Shown: positions 31,597-39,800 of the stretch, piece after piece | Layout: every line of letters begins with the position of its first letter | How positions within the stretch are numbered: the first letter of the stretch is position 1 | NCBI GenBank assembly: GCA_052035955.1 | Contig: JBPOHD010000029.1 | Coordinates: forward strand, 1 to 64,000 | Length of the DNA: 64,000 nucleotides | DNA from: JAEUNJ01 sp052035955 | GTDB lineage: Bacteria > Pseudomonadota > Gammaproteobacteria > Burkholderiales > Rhodocyclaceae | Direction of reading: 5' to 3' | Program-made: the position numbers and the translations under genes | Notes under the pieces: generated by a model | What the model saw: the letters and a program-made list of their open reading frames with translations, nothing else | Database searches by the model: none | Told to the model about the DNA's origin: nothing

Positions 31597-32864
31597 CCGA
31601 AGACCGGGACGCCGTCCACCAGGGTCCAGCGCACGCGCCCCGGCAGCGTCGCGCCCAGGAATGGCGTGTTCTTGCCCTGGCTTCTCAGGTGGTCGCGGCT
31701 GACCGCGACCTGGGCTGCGGGATCGAAGACGCAGACGTCGGCAGCGGCGCCGACGGACAGGGTCCCTGCCGGGATGCCGAGGATTGCGGCCGGGTCGCTG
31801 GTGACCCGGGCGAGGGCCCGGGGCAGCGGAACATCCATCTCGGCGGCCCAGCGCAGCGTCAGGGGCAGCAGCAGCTCGAGGCCGGTGGCGCCGGGAGCGG
31901 CCTCGGCGAAGGGCACCAGCTTCTCGTCGTCGTCCACCGGCGTGTGGTCCGAACAGAGGGCATCGACGGCGCCGGAGGCCAGGCCCTGGCGCAGTGCATC
32001 CCGGTCGGCCAGGCTGCGCAGGGGCGGATCGAGGCGGGTGTGGGGGTCGAACCAGCCGATGTCGCCTTCGGCCAGGTGCAGGTGGTGGATCGCCACGTCG
32101 CAGGTGACCTGGATGCCGGCGGCCCGGGCGGCCGTCACCATCTCGAGGCCGGCCGCCGAGGAGATGCGGGTCAGGTGGACGCGAGCCCCCGTCGCCTGGG
32201 CGAGGTGAAGGATGCCGGCCAGGGCGATGGTCTCGGCGACCACCGGGATGCCGCCCAGGCCGAGGCGCGACGCCACCTCGCCGTCGTGGGCGACACCGTT
32301 CCTGGCCAGGTACGGGTCCTGCGCCTGGAGCCATACGGGAAAACCGAAGGTCGATGCGTATTGCATCGCCCGCTGCAAGACCTGGGTGTCGACGACGGGG
32401 ACGTTGGCCTGCCCGAAGGCGACGCAGCCGGCCTCGGCCAGTTCCGCCATCTCCGTGAGACGCTTGCCCTCGAGCTTCTCGGTCAGGGCGCCGATGGGGT
32501 AGACCTTGGCGAACTCGGGCAGGCGGGCCCGGTGCTTGAGCATCTCGACCAGTCCCGGCTCGTCCAGGGGCGGGTCGGTGTCCGGCGGGCAGGCCAGGCT
32601 GGTGACGCCGCCCGCCGCGGCGGCGGCCATCTCCGATTCCAGGGTGGCCCGGTATTCGAAGCCGGGCTCCCGCAGGCGGGCCGAGAGGTCCACCAGGCCG
32701 GGGCAGACGACGCAGCCGGCGGCTTCCAGGGTGCGGGTCGCCGTGAAGCCGGCGGGCGTCTCGCCGATGCCGGCGATTCGGCCCTGGGCGATGAAGACGT
32801 CGGCCTTGCGGTCGATGCCGTTGGCCGGGTCGACCAGGCGGCCGTTCTTGATGCGGATGTTCAT
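31593..32864 (-). CDS. pyrC': Inactive dihydroorotase-like subunit of ATCase (PyrC'/PyrX)
   Basis: A 423-residue dihydroorotase fold lacking key metal ligands. Active enzymes have PGFIDxHxHxREPG; here it reads PGLVDLSARLREPG, so both histidines are replaced (Ser61, Arg63). VTCDVAIHHLHLAE and LCSDHTPVDDDEK remain. In Pseudomonas such pseudo-dihydroorotases form a dodecamer with PyrB and are needed for ATCase assembly; that role fits here, as it starts 2 bp after the pyrB stop. A separate active dihydroorotase must exist elsewhere. Its stop overlaps the GTG of the cphA-like gene. Confidence 0.92.
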   Translation of the reverse strand: MNIRIKNGRLVDPANGIDRKADVFIAQGRIAGIGETPAGFTATRTLEAAGCVVCPGLVDLSARLREPGFEYRATLESEMAAAAAGGVTSLACPPDTDPPLDEPGLVEMLKHRARLPEFAKVYPIGALTEKLEGKRLTEMAELAEAGCVAFGQANVPVVDTQVLQRAMQYASTFGFPVWLQAQDPYLARNGVAHDGEVASRLGLGGIPVVAETIALAGILHLAQATGARVHLTRISSAAGLEMVTAARAAGIQVTCDVAIHHLHLAEGDIGWFDPHTRLDPPLRSLADRDALRQGLASGAVDALCSDHTPVDDDEKLVPFAEAAPGATGLELLLPLTLRWAAEMDVPLPRALARVTSDPAAILGIPAGTLSVGAAADVCVFDPAAQVAVSRDHLRSQGKNTPFLGATLPGRVRWTLVDGVPVFG

Positions 32865-32866
32865 GC

Positions 32867-33844
32867 TCAGGCTCCCGCCAGCATGGCCATCACGGCCATG
32901 CGCACCGCAATGCCGAAGGTGACCTGGGGCAGGATCACCGCCTGCCCGCCGTCGGCCACCGAGGAATCGATCTCGACGCCCCGGTTCATCGGCCCGGGGT
33001 GCAGGACGATGGCGTCGTCCTTGGCCATCGCGAGCTTCTCCGGCGTCAGGCCGTAGGACTTGAAGTATTCCTGGGGGCTGGGCAGCAGGGCACCCTGCAT
33101 GCGCTCGTTCTGCAGGCGCAGCATCATCACCACGTCCACGTCGCGCAGGCCCTCGCGCATGTCGTGGAAGACCCGCAGGCCCTTCGGCCCGGCGATCCGG
33201 TCGACCATGGTCGGCAGCAGGGTCTTGGGGCCGATGACGCGGATCTCCGGTACCCCGAGGGTGGCCAGGGCATGGAGCTGGGAGCGGGCGACGCGGGAGT
33301 GCAGCACGTCGCCCACCACCGCCACCGTCAGGTTCTCGAAGTCCTGCTTGTAGTGGCGGATCGTGTACATGTCCAGCAGGCCCTGGGTCGGATGGGCATG
33401 CCGGCCGTCGCCGGCGTTGACCACGTGGATGTGGTCGCCGCCGGTGGCGGCCAGGTGGCGGGCGATCAGATAGGGGGCGCCGCTGGAGGCATGGCGGACG
33501 ACGAACATGTCGGCCTGCATGGCCGCCAGGTTGTCCACCGTGTCGAGCAGGGTCTCGCCCTTGGCCGTGGAGGAGGTGCTGATGTTGAGGTTGATGACGT
33601 CGGCGGAGAGCCGCTTGGCGGCGATCTCGAAGGTCGTCCGGGTGCGCGTCGAGTTCTCGAAGAAGAGGTTGAAGACGCTCTTGCCGCGCATCAGCGGCAC
33701 CTTCTTCACCTCCCGCTCGGCCACCTCGGTGAAGGGCGCGGCGAGGTCGAGGATGCGGGTCAGGATGTCTCGCGGCAGGCCGTCGAGGGACAGCAGGTGC
33801 TGCAGTTCCCCGTGACGATTCAGTTGCGGATGGATCGCGGTCAT
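32867..33844 (-). CDS. pyrB: Aspartate carbamoyltransferase catalytic subunit
   Basis: Joins carbamoyl phosphate and aspartate, the first committed pyrimidine step. The 325 residues include FFENSTRTRTTFE (carbamoyl-phosphate site), DMFVVRHASSGAPYLIA, GDGRHAHPTQGLLDM and the aspartate-binding MLRLQNERM region. It is a class A type ATCase, with an N-terminus slightly longer than in E. coli. The ATG at 33844 overlaps the pyrR stop (ATGA). No pyrI regulatory subunit is present, as expected when PyrC' is the partner. Confidence 0.97.
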   Translation of the reverse strand: MTAIHPQLNRHGELQHLLSLDGLPRDILTRILDLAAPFTEVAEREVKKVPLMRGKSVFNLFFENSTRTRTTFEIAAKRLSADVINLNISTSSTAKGETLLDTVDNLAAMQADMFVVRHASSGAPYLIARHLAATGGDHIHVVNAGDGRHAHPTQGLLDMYTIRHYKQDFENLTVAVVGDVLHSRVARSQLHALATLGVPEIRVIGPKTLLPTMVDRIAGPKGLRVFHDMREGLRDVDVVMMLRLQNERMQGALLPSPQEYFKSYGLTPEKLAMAKDDAIVLHPGPMNRGVEIDSSVADGGQAVILPQVTFGIAVRMAVMAMLAGA

Positions 33845-34338
33845 TTTTCGCTCAGGCTGAAGGCCAACGTGCCATCCGCCTCCTTCTCGAGGACCAGCAT
33901 CCGGGACGCCGGCAGGTTCATGCCATGGGGACACCAGGTGGCGGCCACGGGCAGTTCGCGGCCGCCCCGGTCCACCAGGACGGCCAGGTCCACCCGGGCC
34001 GGCCGGCCGTAGTCGAAGAGTTCGTTCATGGCGGCACGGATGGTGCGCCCGGTGTAGAGCACGTCGTCGACGATCACCAGGTGGGCGCCCTCGACGTCGA
34101 AGGGGAGGTGGGAAGGGCGTCCACCGGCCTTGAGGCTGCCGCCCAGGCGGTGGTCGTCCCGGTGGTAGCCGGTGTCCACGCTGCCCAGGGGAGTGACCAG
34201 GCCGAGCATGCCGTGCAGGCATTCGGCGACCCACACGCCGCCGGTATGGATGCCGACGAGGACGGTGTCCGGCGTCACCTGGGGCCGCATGGCCTCGGCC
34301 AGCAGTTTGCAGAGGTCTTTCGGGTCAGGCAGTTTCAT
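33841..34338 (-). CDS. pyrR: PyrR: pyrimidine regulator / uracil phosphoribosyltransferase
   Basis: A 165-residue type I phosphoribosyltransferase with the PRPP-binding loop VIVDDVLYTGRTIRAAM (about residues 90-106) and LVGIHTGGVWVAECL near the start. In firmicutes PyrR binds pyr mRNA; in proteobacteria its regulatory role is less clear and it may act mainly as a uracil phosphoribosyltransferase. I chose ATG 34338 for the family N-terminus MKLPDPKDL; an upstream frame start lies inside ruvX. It overlaps ruvX by 14 bp and pyrB by 4 bp. Confidence 0.93.
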   Translation of the reverse strand: MKLPDPKDLCKLLAEAMRPQVTPDTVLVGIHTGGVWVAECLHGMLGLVTPLGSVDTGYHRDDHRLGGSLKAGGRPSHLPFDVEGAHLVIVDDVLYTGRTIRAAMNELFDYGRPARVDLAVLVDRGGRELPVAATWCPHGMNLPASRMLVLEKEADGTLAFSLSEK

Positions 34339-34747
34339 GGTCGAACCAGTCCTGGAGGAAAAGGGCCGCCGCATGGGCGTCCACGGCCGAACGGCGGCGG
34401 CGCCAGTCGAGGCCGGCCTCGGCCAGGCCCTGCTCGGCGGCGACGGAGGAATAGCGTTCGTCCACCAGACTCACGGGCAGGCCGTAGCGGCCTTCGAGCT
34501 GGCGGGCGAAACGCCGGCAGCGGGCGGTCATGTCGTGGTCGCCGCCCTCGGGTGTCAGGGGGAGTCCGACCACCAGCCGGGCGGGCTGCCATTCGGCGAT
34601 CAGGCCGGCGATGGCGGCGAAGCGGGCTTCGTTGGCCTCGCCGTCGATCACCCGCAGGGGCCGGGCCCGGCGCAGCATCATCTCGCCGATGGCGACGCCG
34701 ATGCGCCGGGTGCCGAAATCGAAGGCCAGCACCGTCCCATCAGGCAT
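34325..34747 (-). CDS. ruvX: Holliday junction resolvase-like / pre-16S rRNA nuclease YqgF (RuvX)
   Basis: A 140-residue RNase H-fold protein with the catalytic Asp in VLAFDFGTRRIGVAIG (residues 6-21), LVVGLPLTPEGGD, LVDERYSSVAAE and the C-terminal DAHAAALFLQDW. YqgF matures the 5' end of 16S rRNA in E. coli. It overlaps yqgE by 8 bp and pyrR by 14 bp; the order yqgE-ruvX-pyrR-pyrB is common in beta- and gammaproteobacteria. Confidence 0.95.
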   Translation of the reverse strand: MPDGTVLAFDFGTRRIGVAIGEMMLRRARPLRVIDGEANEARFAAIAGLIAEWQPARLVVGLPLTPEGGDHDMTARCRRFARQLEGRYGLPVSLVDERYSSVAAEQGLAEAGLDWRRRRSAVDAHAAALFLQDWFDHETA

Positions 34748-35318
34748 GCCCGGCGACTTCGGAGAGGTTGGCGAAATCGACCCCCAGAATCTGCATCGCG
34801 GCCGGCAGGCGCTCCTCCGGCGGCAGGCCGAAGATGATCTCGGGATCGGCCTCGACGGTCAGCCACGCGTTCTGGGAAATTTCCCACTCGAGCTGCCCGG
34901 CCGACCAGCCGGCGTAGCCCAGGCTGATGAGGACTTCCGTCGGCTCCCCCGCGCTGGCCATGGACTGGAGGATGTCCCGGGAACTGGTGAGGCCGATGTC
35001 CCCCCGCACCTTGAGCGTCGATTGCCACTGGCCCAGGGGCCGGTGCAGCACGAAACCCCGGTCGGTCTGCACGGGACCGCCGAAATAGACGGGAAGGGCG
35101 CCGAAATCGGCGGCCGCGCCAGCCTCCTCGATGGGGATGCTCACCCGCTCGAAGAGGGTCGCCAGGTCCATGTCGGTGGGGCGGTTGACGATGATCCCGA
35201 GGGCGCCCTGTTCGTTGTGTTCGCAGAGGTAGGTGAGCGTGCGGGAAAAATTCGGGTCCGTCATCGCCGGCATGGCGATCAGGAAATGGTGCGTAAGATT
35301 GATGGCGGTCTTGCTCAC
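34740..35318 (-). CDS. yqgE: UPF0301 protein YqgE
   Basis: A 192-residue protein with the YqgE signature near its start (NLTHHFLIAMPAMTDPNFSR) followed by TYLCEHNEQGALGIIVNRPT. Function unknown; always next to yqgF. The start is GTG 35318. A TAGAAT box ends only 6 bp upstream of it, close enough to suggest a very short or no leader if used. It heads the operon that runs through pyrB to the cphA-like gene. The divergent photolyase starts 60 bp away. Confidence 0.92.
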   Translation of the reverse strand: MSKTAINLTHHFLIAMPAMTDPNFSRTLTYLCEHNEQGALGIIVNRPTDMDLATLFERVSIPIEEAGAAADFGALPVYFGGPVQTDRGFVLHRPLGQWQSTLKVRGDIGLTSSRDILQSMASAGEPTEVLISLGYAGWSAGQLEWEISQNAWLTVEADPEIIFGLPPEERLPAAMQILGVDFANLSEVAGHA

Positions 35319-35378
35319 GCCGCCATTCTATCCCGATCCCGCCCCCGCCCAAGCCGCCACGCTGCCCGCGCCCGCCCC

Positions 35379-36815
35379 ATGTCCGCCGCCCTCGTCTGGT
35401 TCCGCCGCGACCTCCGCTTCGACGATCACGCCGCCCTCTTCCAGGCCCTGCGCGACCACGACCGGGTCCATTGCGCCTTCGTCTTCGACAGGGAAATCCT
35501 CGATCCGCTGCTGGCCCGGGGACTGGTGGCCGACCGTCGGGTGGAGTTCATCCTGCGTTCGGTGGAGGAACTGGACGGTGAGTTGCGCCGGCGGGGTGGC
35601 GCGCTGATCGTCCGCCACGGCAGCGCCCGCGCGGAGATCCCACGACTGGCGGCAGAGTTGGAGGTCGCCGAGGTGACGGTGAACCGGGACTACGAGCCGG
35701 CCGCCCGGGACCGGGACCGGGAAGTGTCCCGGCGGCTGGCCGCGGCCGAGATCGGCTTCCGGGAATTCAAGGACCAGGTGGTCTTCGACACCGACGAGGT
35801 GCTGACCCGCGAAGGCCGGCCCTATGCGGTATTCACGCCCTATCGCAGCGCCTGGCTGGCGCGGGCCGAGGATCCCCTTTTCCTCTCCGCCTATCCGGTC
35901 GAGAGATATGCGGAACGCCTGGCCCCGCCGCATGGCGGGGCGCCCCTGCCGACCCTGGCCGGCCTGGGCTTCGAAGCCACCGACCTGGCATCCCTGCCGC
36001 TGCCCACGGGGGTGGCCGGCGCCAGGGCCTTGTTCGAGGACTTCGCGGAACGCATCGATGCCTATGCCGAACGGCGGGATTTCCCCTCCGTGAAGGGGCC
36101 GTCCTACCTGGCGGCGCACCTGCGCTTCGGCACGATCTCCATACGCCGGCTGGCGGCCTTCGCCCATGGCCGCGGCGGGAAGGGTGCCGCCACCTGGCTG
36201 TCGGAACTGATCTGGCGGGAGTTCTACCAGGCCGTGCTCTGGCACCGGCCCGACGTGGTGGATCACTGCTTCCGCCGCGAATTCGACGCCCTGGAATGGG
36301 ACGATGCCCCGGCGCTCCTCGCCGCCTGGCGCGACGGACGCACGGGCTATCCGCTGGTGGATGCCGCCATGCGGCAGTTGGCGACCAGTGGCTACATGCA
36401 CAACCGGCTGCGCATGGTGGCGGCCTCCTTCCTGTGCAAGGACCTGGGGCTCGACTGGCGGCTGGGGGAGCGGCACTTCGCCGACCTGCTGCTCGACTTC
36501 GACCTGGCCTCCAACAACGGCGGCTGGCAGTGGGCCGCTTCCACCGGCTGCGACGCCCAGCCCTGGTTCCGCATCTTCAATCCGGTGACCCAGTCGGAGA
36601 AGTTCGATCCGCAGGGCAGCTTCATCAGGCGCTATGTCCCCGAGCTGGCGCGGGTGCCGGGCAGGCATATCCATGCGCCCTGGAGGATGGACCCGGCGGA
36701 ACAGAAGGCCTGCGGGGCGGTGATCGGGCGGGACTATCCGGGGCCGATCGTGGACCACGCGGTGGCCCGGGCCAGGACGCTGGAACGATACGGCCGGATC
36801 AGGAAGCCGGCTTGA
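35379..36815 (+). CDS. phrB: Deoxyribodipyrimidine photolyase
   Basis: A 478-residue FAD enzyme that splits pyrimidine dimers using blue light. The N-terminal antenna-binding Rossmann domain begins ALVWFRRDLRFDDH. The C-terminal FAD domain has SYLAAHLRFGTISIR, ELIWREFYQ, GYPLVDAAMRQL, YMHNRLRMVAASFL and NNGGWQWAASTGCDAQPWFR, all CPD-photolyase class I signatures. The length matches E. coli PhrB (472). ATG 35379 gives the conserved start. Its last 17 bp overlap the end of the convergent chpA gene. Confidence 0.96.
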   Translation: MSAALVWFRRDLRFDDHAALFQALRDHDRVHCAFVFDREILDPLLARGLVADRRVEFILRSVEELDGELRRRGGALIVRHGSARAEIPRLAAELEVAEVTVNRDYEPAARDRDREVSRRLAAAEIGFREFKDQVVFDTDEVLTREGRPYAVFTPYRSAWLARAEDPLFLSAYPVERYAERLAPPHGGAPLPTLAGLGFEATDLASLPLPTGVAGARALFEDFAERIDAYAERRDFPSVKGPSYLAAHLRFGTISIRRLAAFAHGRGGKGAATWLSELIWREFYQAVLWHRPDVVDHCFRREFDALEWDDAPALLAAWRDGRTGYPLVDAAMRQLATSGYMHNRLRMVAASFLCKDLGLDWRLGERHFADLLLDFDLASNNGGWQWAASTGCDAQPWFRIFNPVTQSEKFDPQGSFIRRYVPELARVPGRHIHAPWRMDPAEQKACGAVIGRDYPGPIVDHAVARARTLERYGRIRKPA

Positions 36816-39800
36816 CGTAGCCGGCGATCAGGCGCAGCAGCTCGTCCTCGTCGTAGGGCTTGCCGAGGTAATGGTCGACGCCGATTTCCCTGGCATAGTT
36901 GCGATGCTTGTCGGCGATCCGCGACGTGATCATGATGATGGGGACGCCCTTCAGCCGGGCGTCGGCGCGCACGTTGCGGGTCAGGTCGAAACCGTCCATG
37001 CGCGGCATCTCGATGTCCACCAGCATGACGGCGGGAACGATGTCCATGGTCTGCTCCAGGGCATCCACGCCATCCTTGGCGGTGATCACCTGGTAGCCCT
37101 CGCGGGCCAGCAGGCGGCCGGTGATCTTGCGCACGGTGAGGGAATCGTCGACCACCATGACGACCGGCACGGCCGCGGGTTCGGACACCGCCGTCGGCGC
37201 CGGCAGGGCAGGGGCGGCGGCGTCTCCCGTGGTCGGCGTCCGCGATGCGCGGCCGGCCAGGGCCACCGGATTGATGATGAGGGCCACCTCCCCGTCGCCG
37301 AGGACCGTTGCGCCGACGATGCCGACGACCCGGGCAAGCTGGGGCCCGATGTTCTTGACCACCACTTCCTGGTTGCCGGTGAGGGCATCCACCTCCATCG
37401 CCACCCGCTGGCCGCCGGCACGCACCAGCAGCAGCCAGTGGCGGCGCAGGGGCTGGGGGTGCGCCGCGGCATCACCGAGGAGCTGCGGCAGGTAGTGGTA
37501 GGCGTAGTGGTTGCCGAGCCACTCGGCGAATCCGGCGGCGCGGATCTTCTCGATCGCCTCCGGCTTCAACTCCTGGACCTGCTCGACCATGGTCGAGGAC
37601 AGGGCGTAGGTGCGGTTGCCGGAACGGACCAGCACGGCCTGGGTGACGGCCAGGGTGAGGGGCAGGTAGATGCGGAAGCGCGTGCCGCGGCCGGCCTCGC
37701 TCTGGGTTTCGATCCGGCCGCCGAGGGCCGCCGTTTCGCTGCGCACCACGTCCATGCCGACGCCGCGGCCGGCGGTGGCGGTCAGCGCCTCGGCGGTGGA
37801 GAATCCGGGCAGGAAGATGACCTGGGTCAGCCGCGCCTCTTCCTCCGCCTCCGCCTCGGTCAGCAGTCCCCTTTCGATGGCCCGCTGGCGGATGCGCGCA
37901 AAGTCCAGGCCGCGGCCGTCGTCACCCAGTTCGATGCTGATCTCGTTGCCGGCCTGGGAAACCTGGAGAACGATCTCGCCGATCTCGGGCTTGCCTGCGG
38001 CCTGGCGATCGGACGGCGCTTCGAGGCCGTGGGCGATGGCGTTGCGCAGCAGGTGCTCCAGAGGCCCGGTGATCTTTTCCAGCACGGAGCGGTCGAGTTC
38101 GGTCTGGCCGCCGCGCACGTCCAGGTTGGCGCGCCGTCGCATCTCCTTGGCCGTCTGCCGGACCACCCGGTGCAGGCGGTCGGCCAGGGAATTGAAGGGC
38201 ACCATGCGCACGCCCATCAGTCCCTGGGAGAGTTCCCTGTTCAGGCGGGCCTGGGCGGCGATGGCGGCATCGGCATGATCGAGGTTGCGCAGCAGGTTGT
38301 GCTGGACCGTGGTGACGTCGTTCACCGATTCGGCCATCATCCGCGTCAGTTCCTGGAAGCGCGTGAAACGGTCGAACTCCAGGGGGTCGAACTCGCGGGA
38401 CTGTTCGGCCGCGGCGGCTTGCCGCGACTGCATCTGGGATTCCGCCTGGATTTCGATCTCGCGCAACTGGCCGCGCAGGCGGAAGACGTTCTCGGTCAGT
38501 TCCAGCAGGGACCCCTTGAGGGCGCGCATCTCGCCTTCGATGCGGGCCCGGGCGATGGCCATTTCACCGGCCTCGTTGGCCAGGCGGTCCACCAGATCGG
38601 CCCGCACGCGCAGGACCGCCCGGGCGGCCGCCTGCTCGGCCTCCGCGGCATCCACCGCCGCCTCCGGTGCGAAGGCCGCGAAACCGGCGGCCAGCGCGGG
38701 CGGGACCGCCGGCGCCGGCGCGGGTGGCGCAGGTTCGACGGCGGCCACGGGGAGCATTTCGGCAACCGGTTCCGGCGCGGCCGGGACGGGAGTCGGCCGC
38801 TCGTCCGACGCGACGGAGGGGGGCGGCGGCTCGTCGGCAGCGGTGCTGTCTCCCTGCCTGATCCGGTCCACGAGGAAGCTTGCCCGGTCGAAGGAAGCCT
38901 CCAGTTCGTCCAAGAAGGCATCGGCGATGGGACCGGTGGCCTGGGCCTGTTCGATCCGGGTCTCCATGCTGTGAATCAACTCGCCGATGCCCATGGCACC
39001 GGCCATGCGGGCGCTTCCCTTGAGGGTGTGCAGCAGGCGCTTGAGCCTGTTCGGCACCTCCAGGGCGTCGAGTCCGCCATGCCAATCGCGAAGGCCGCCG
39101 GAAATCTCCACCATCAGATCCTGGGCTTCCTCGAGGAACAGCGGGACGAGCTGCGGATCGAGATCGTCCTTGAGCCGCAGGTGCCGCCTGTCCTCGGCCG
39201 GAGCGGAAACCGGGGGCGATTCGACGGCGACCGGCGCCGGAGGCTCGATGGGGAGCTCGGCCACCGGCTCCGCGCCGCACTCCGCGAACCCGGGAAGCGC
39301 AGACCCGTCGTCCGATGGCAAACCGGGCACCGCCTCTTCCGGCGCGGCCGCAAGATCCAATACCCATTCCGGCTCTGCCACGGGTTCCCCGGGACCGCCG
39401 GCCTCGTCGGGCACCGGCTCCGCCTGGACGGCGATCGCATCTGTCGCTGCCGGCTCGACCGGTTCGGCGAAATCGATGGTCAGCGCATCCTCGCCTGGCG
39501 GCCCGGCCAGGTCCATGTCCATGTCCAGGCCGGACGATCCGTCCGGAAGGGCAATGTCGATGGTTTCGGTTTCACCGGCAGGCACCGGTGCGGGGGAGGG
39601 CGTCCCGGTCGCCGGCTCGTCCAGGACAATGGCCTCGAATTCCGGGACGGGCTCGGGCGGCGGCGTCGTGGGCTCTACCGCGACAGCGACCCGGGCCAGC
39701 GACTCGACCAGGGATGGATTGGGCGTCGGCACTTCCAGGGCCGTCAATTCGGCGGCCATCCCGGTCAGGGCTTCCCGGGCATCGGCCAGGACTTGTGCGT

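Noticed and set aside
31597..32334. Upstream in-frame extension of the cphA-like gene
   Set aside because: It lies wholly within pyrC' in another frame and is Arg/Pro/Gly-rich. The GTG at 31596 with a GTGA overlap fits the CphA N-terminus.
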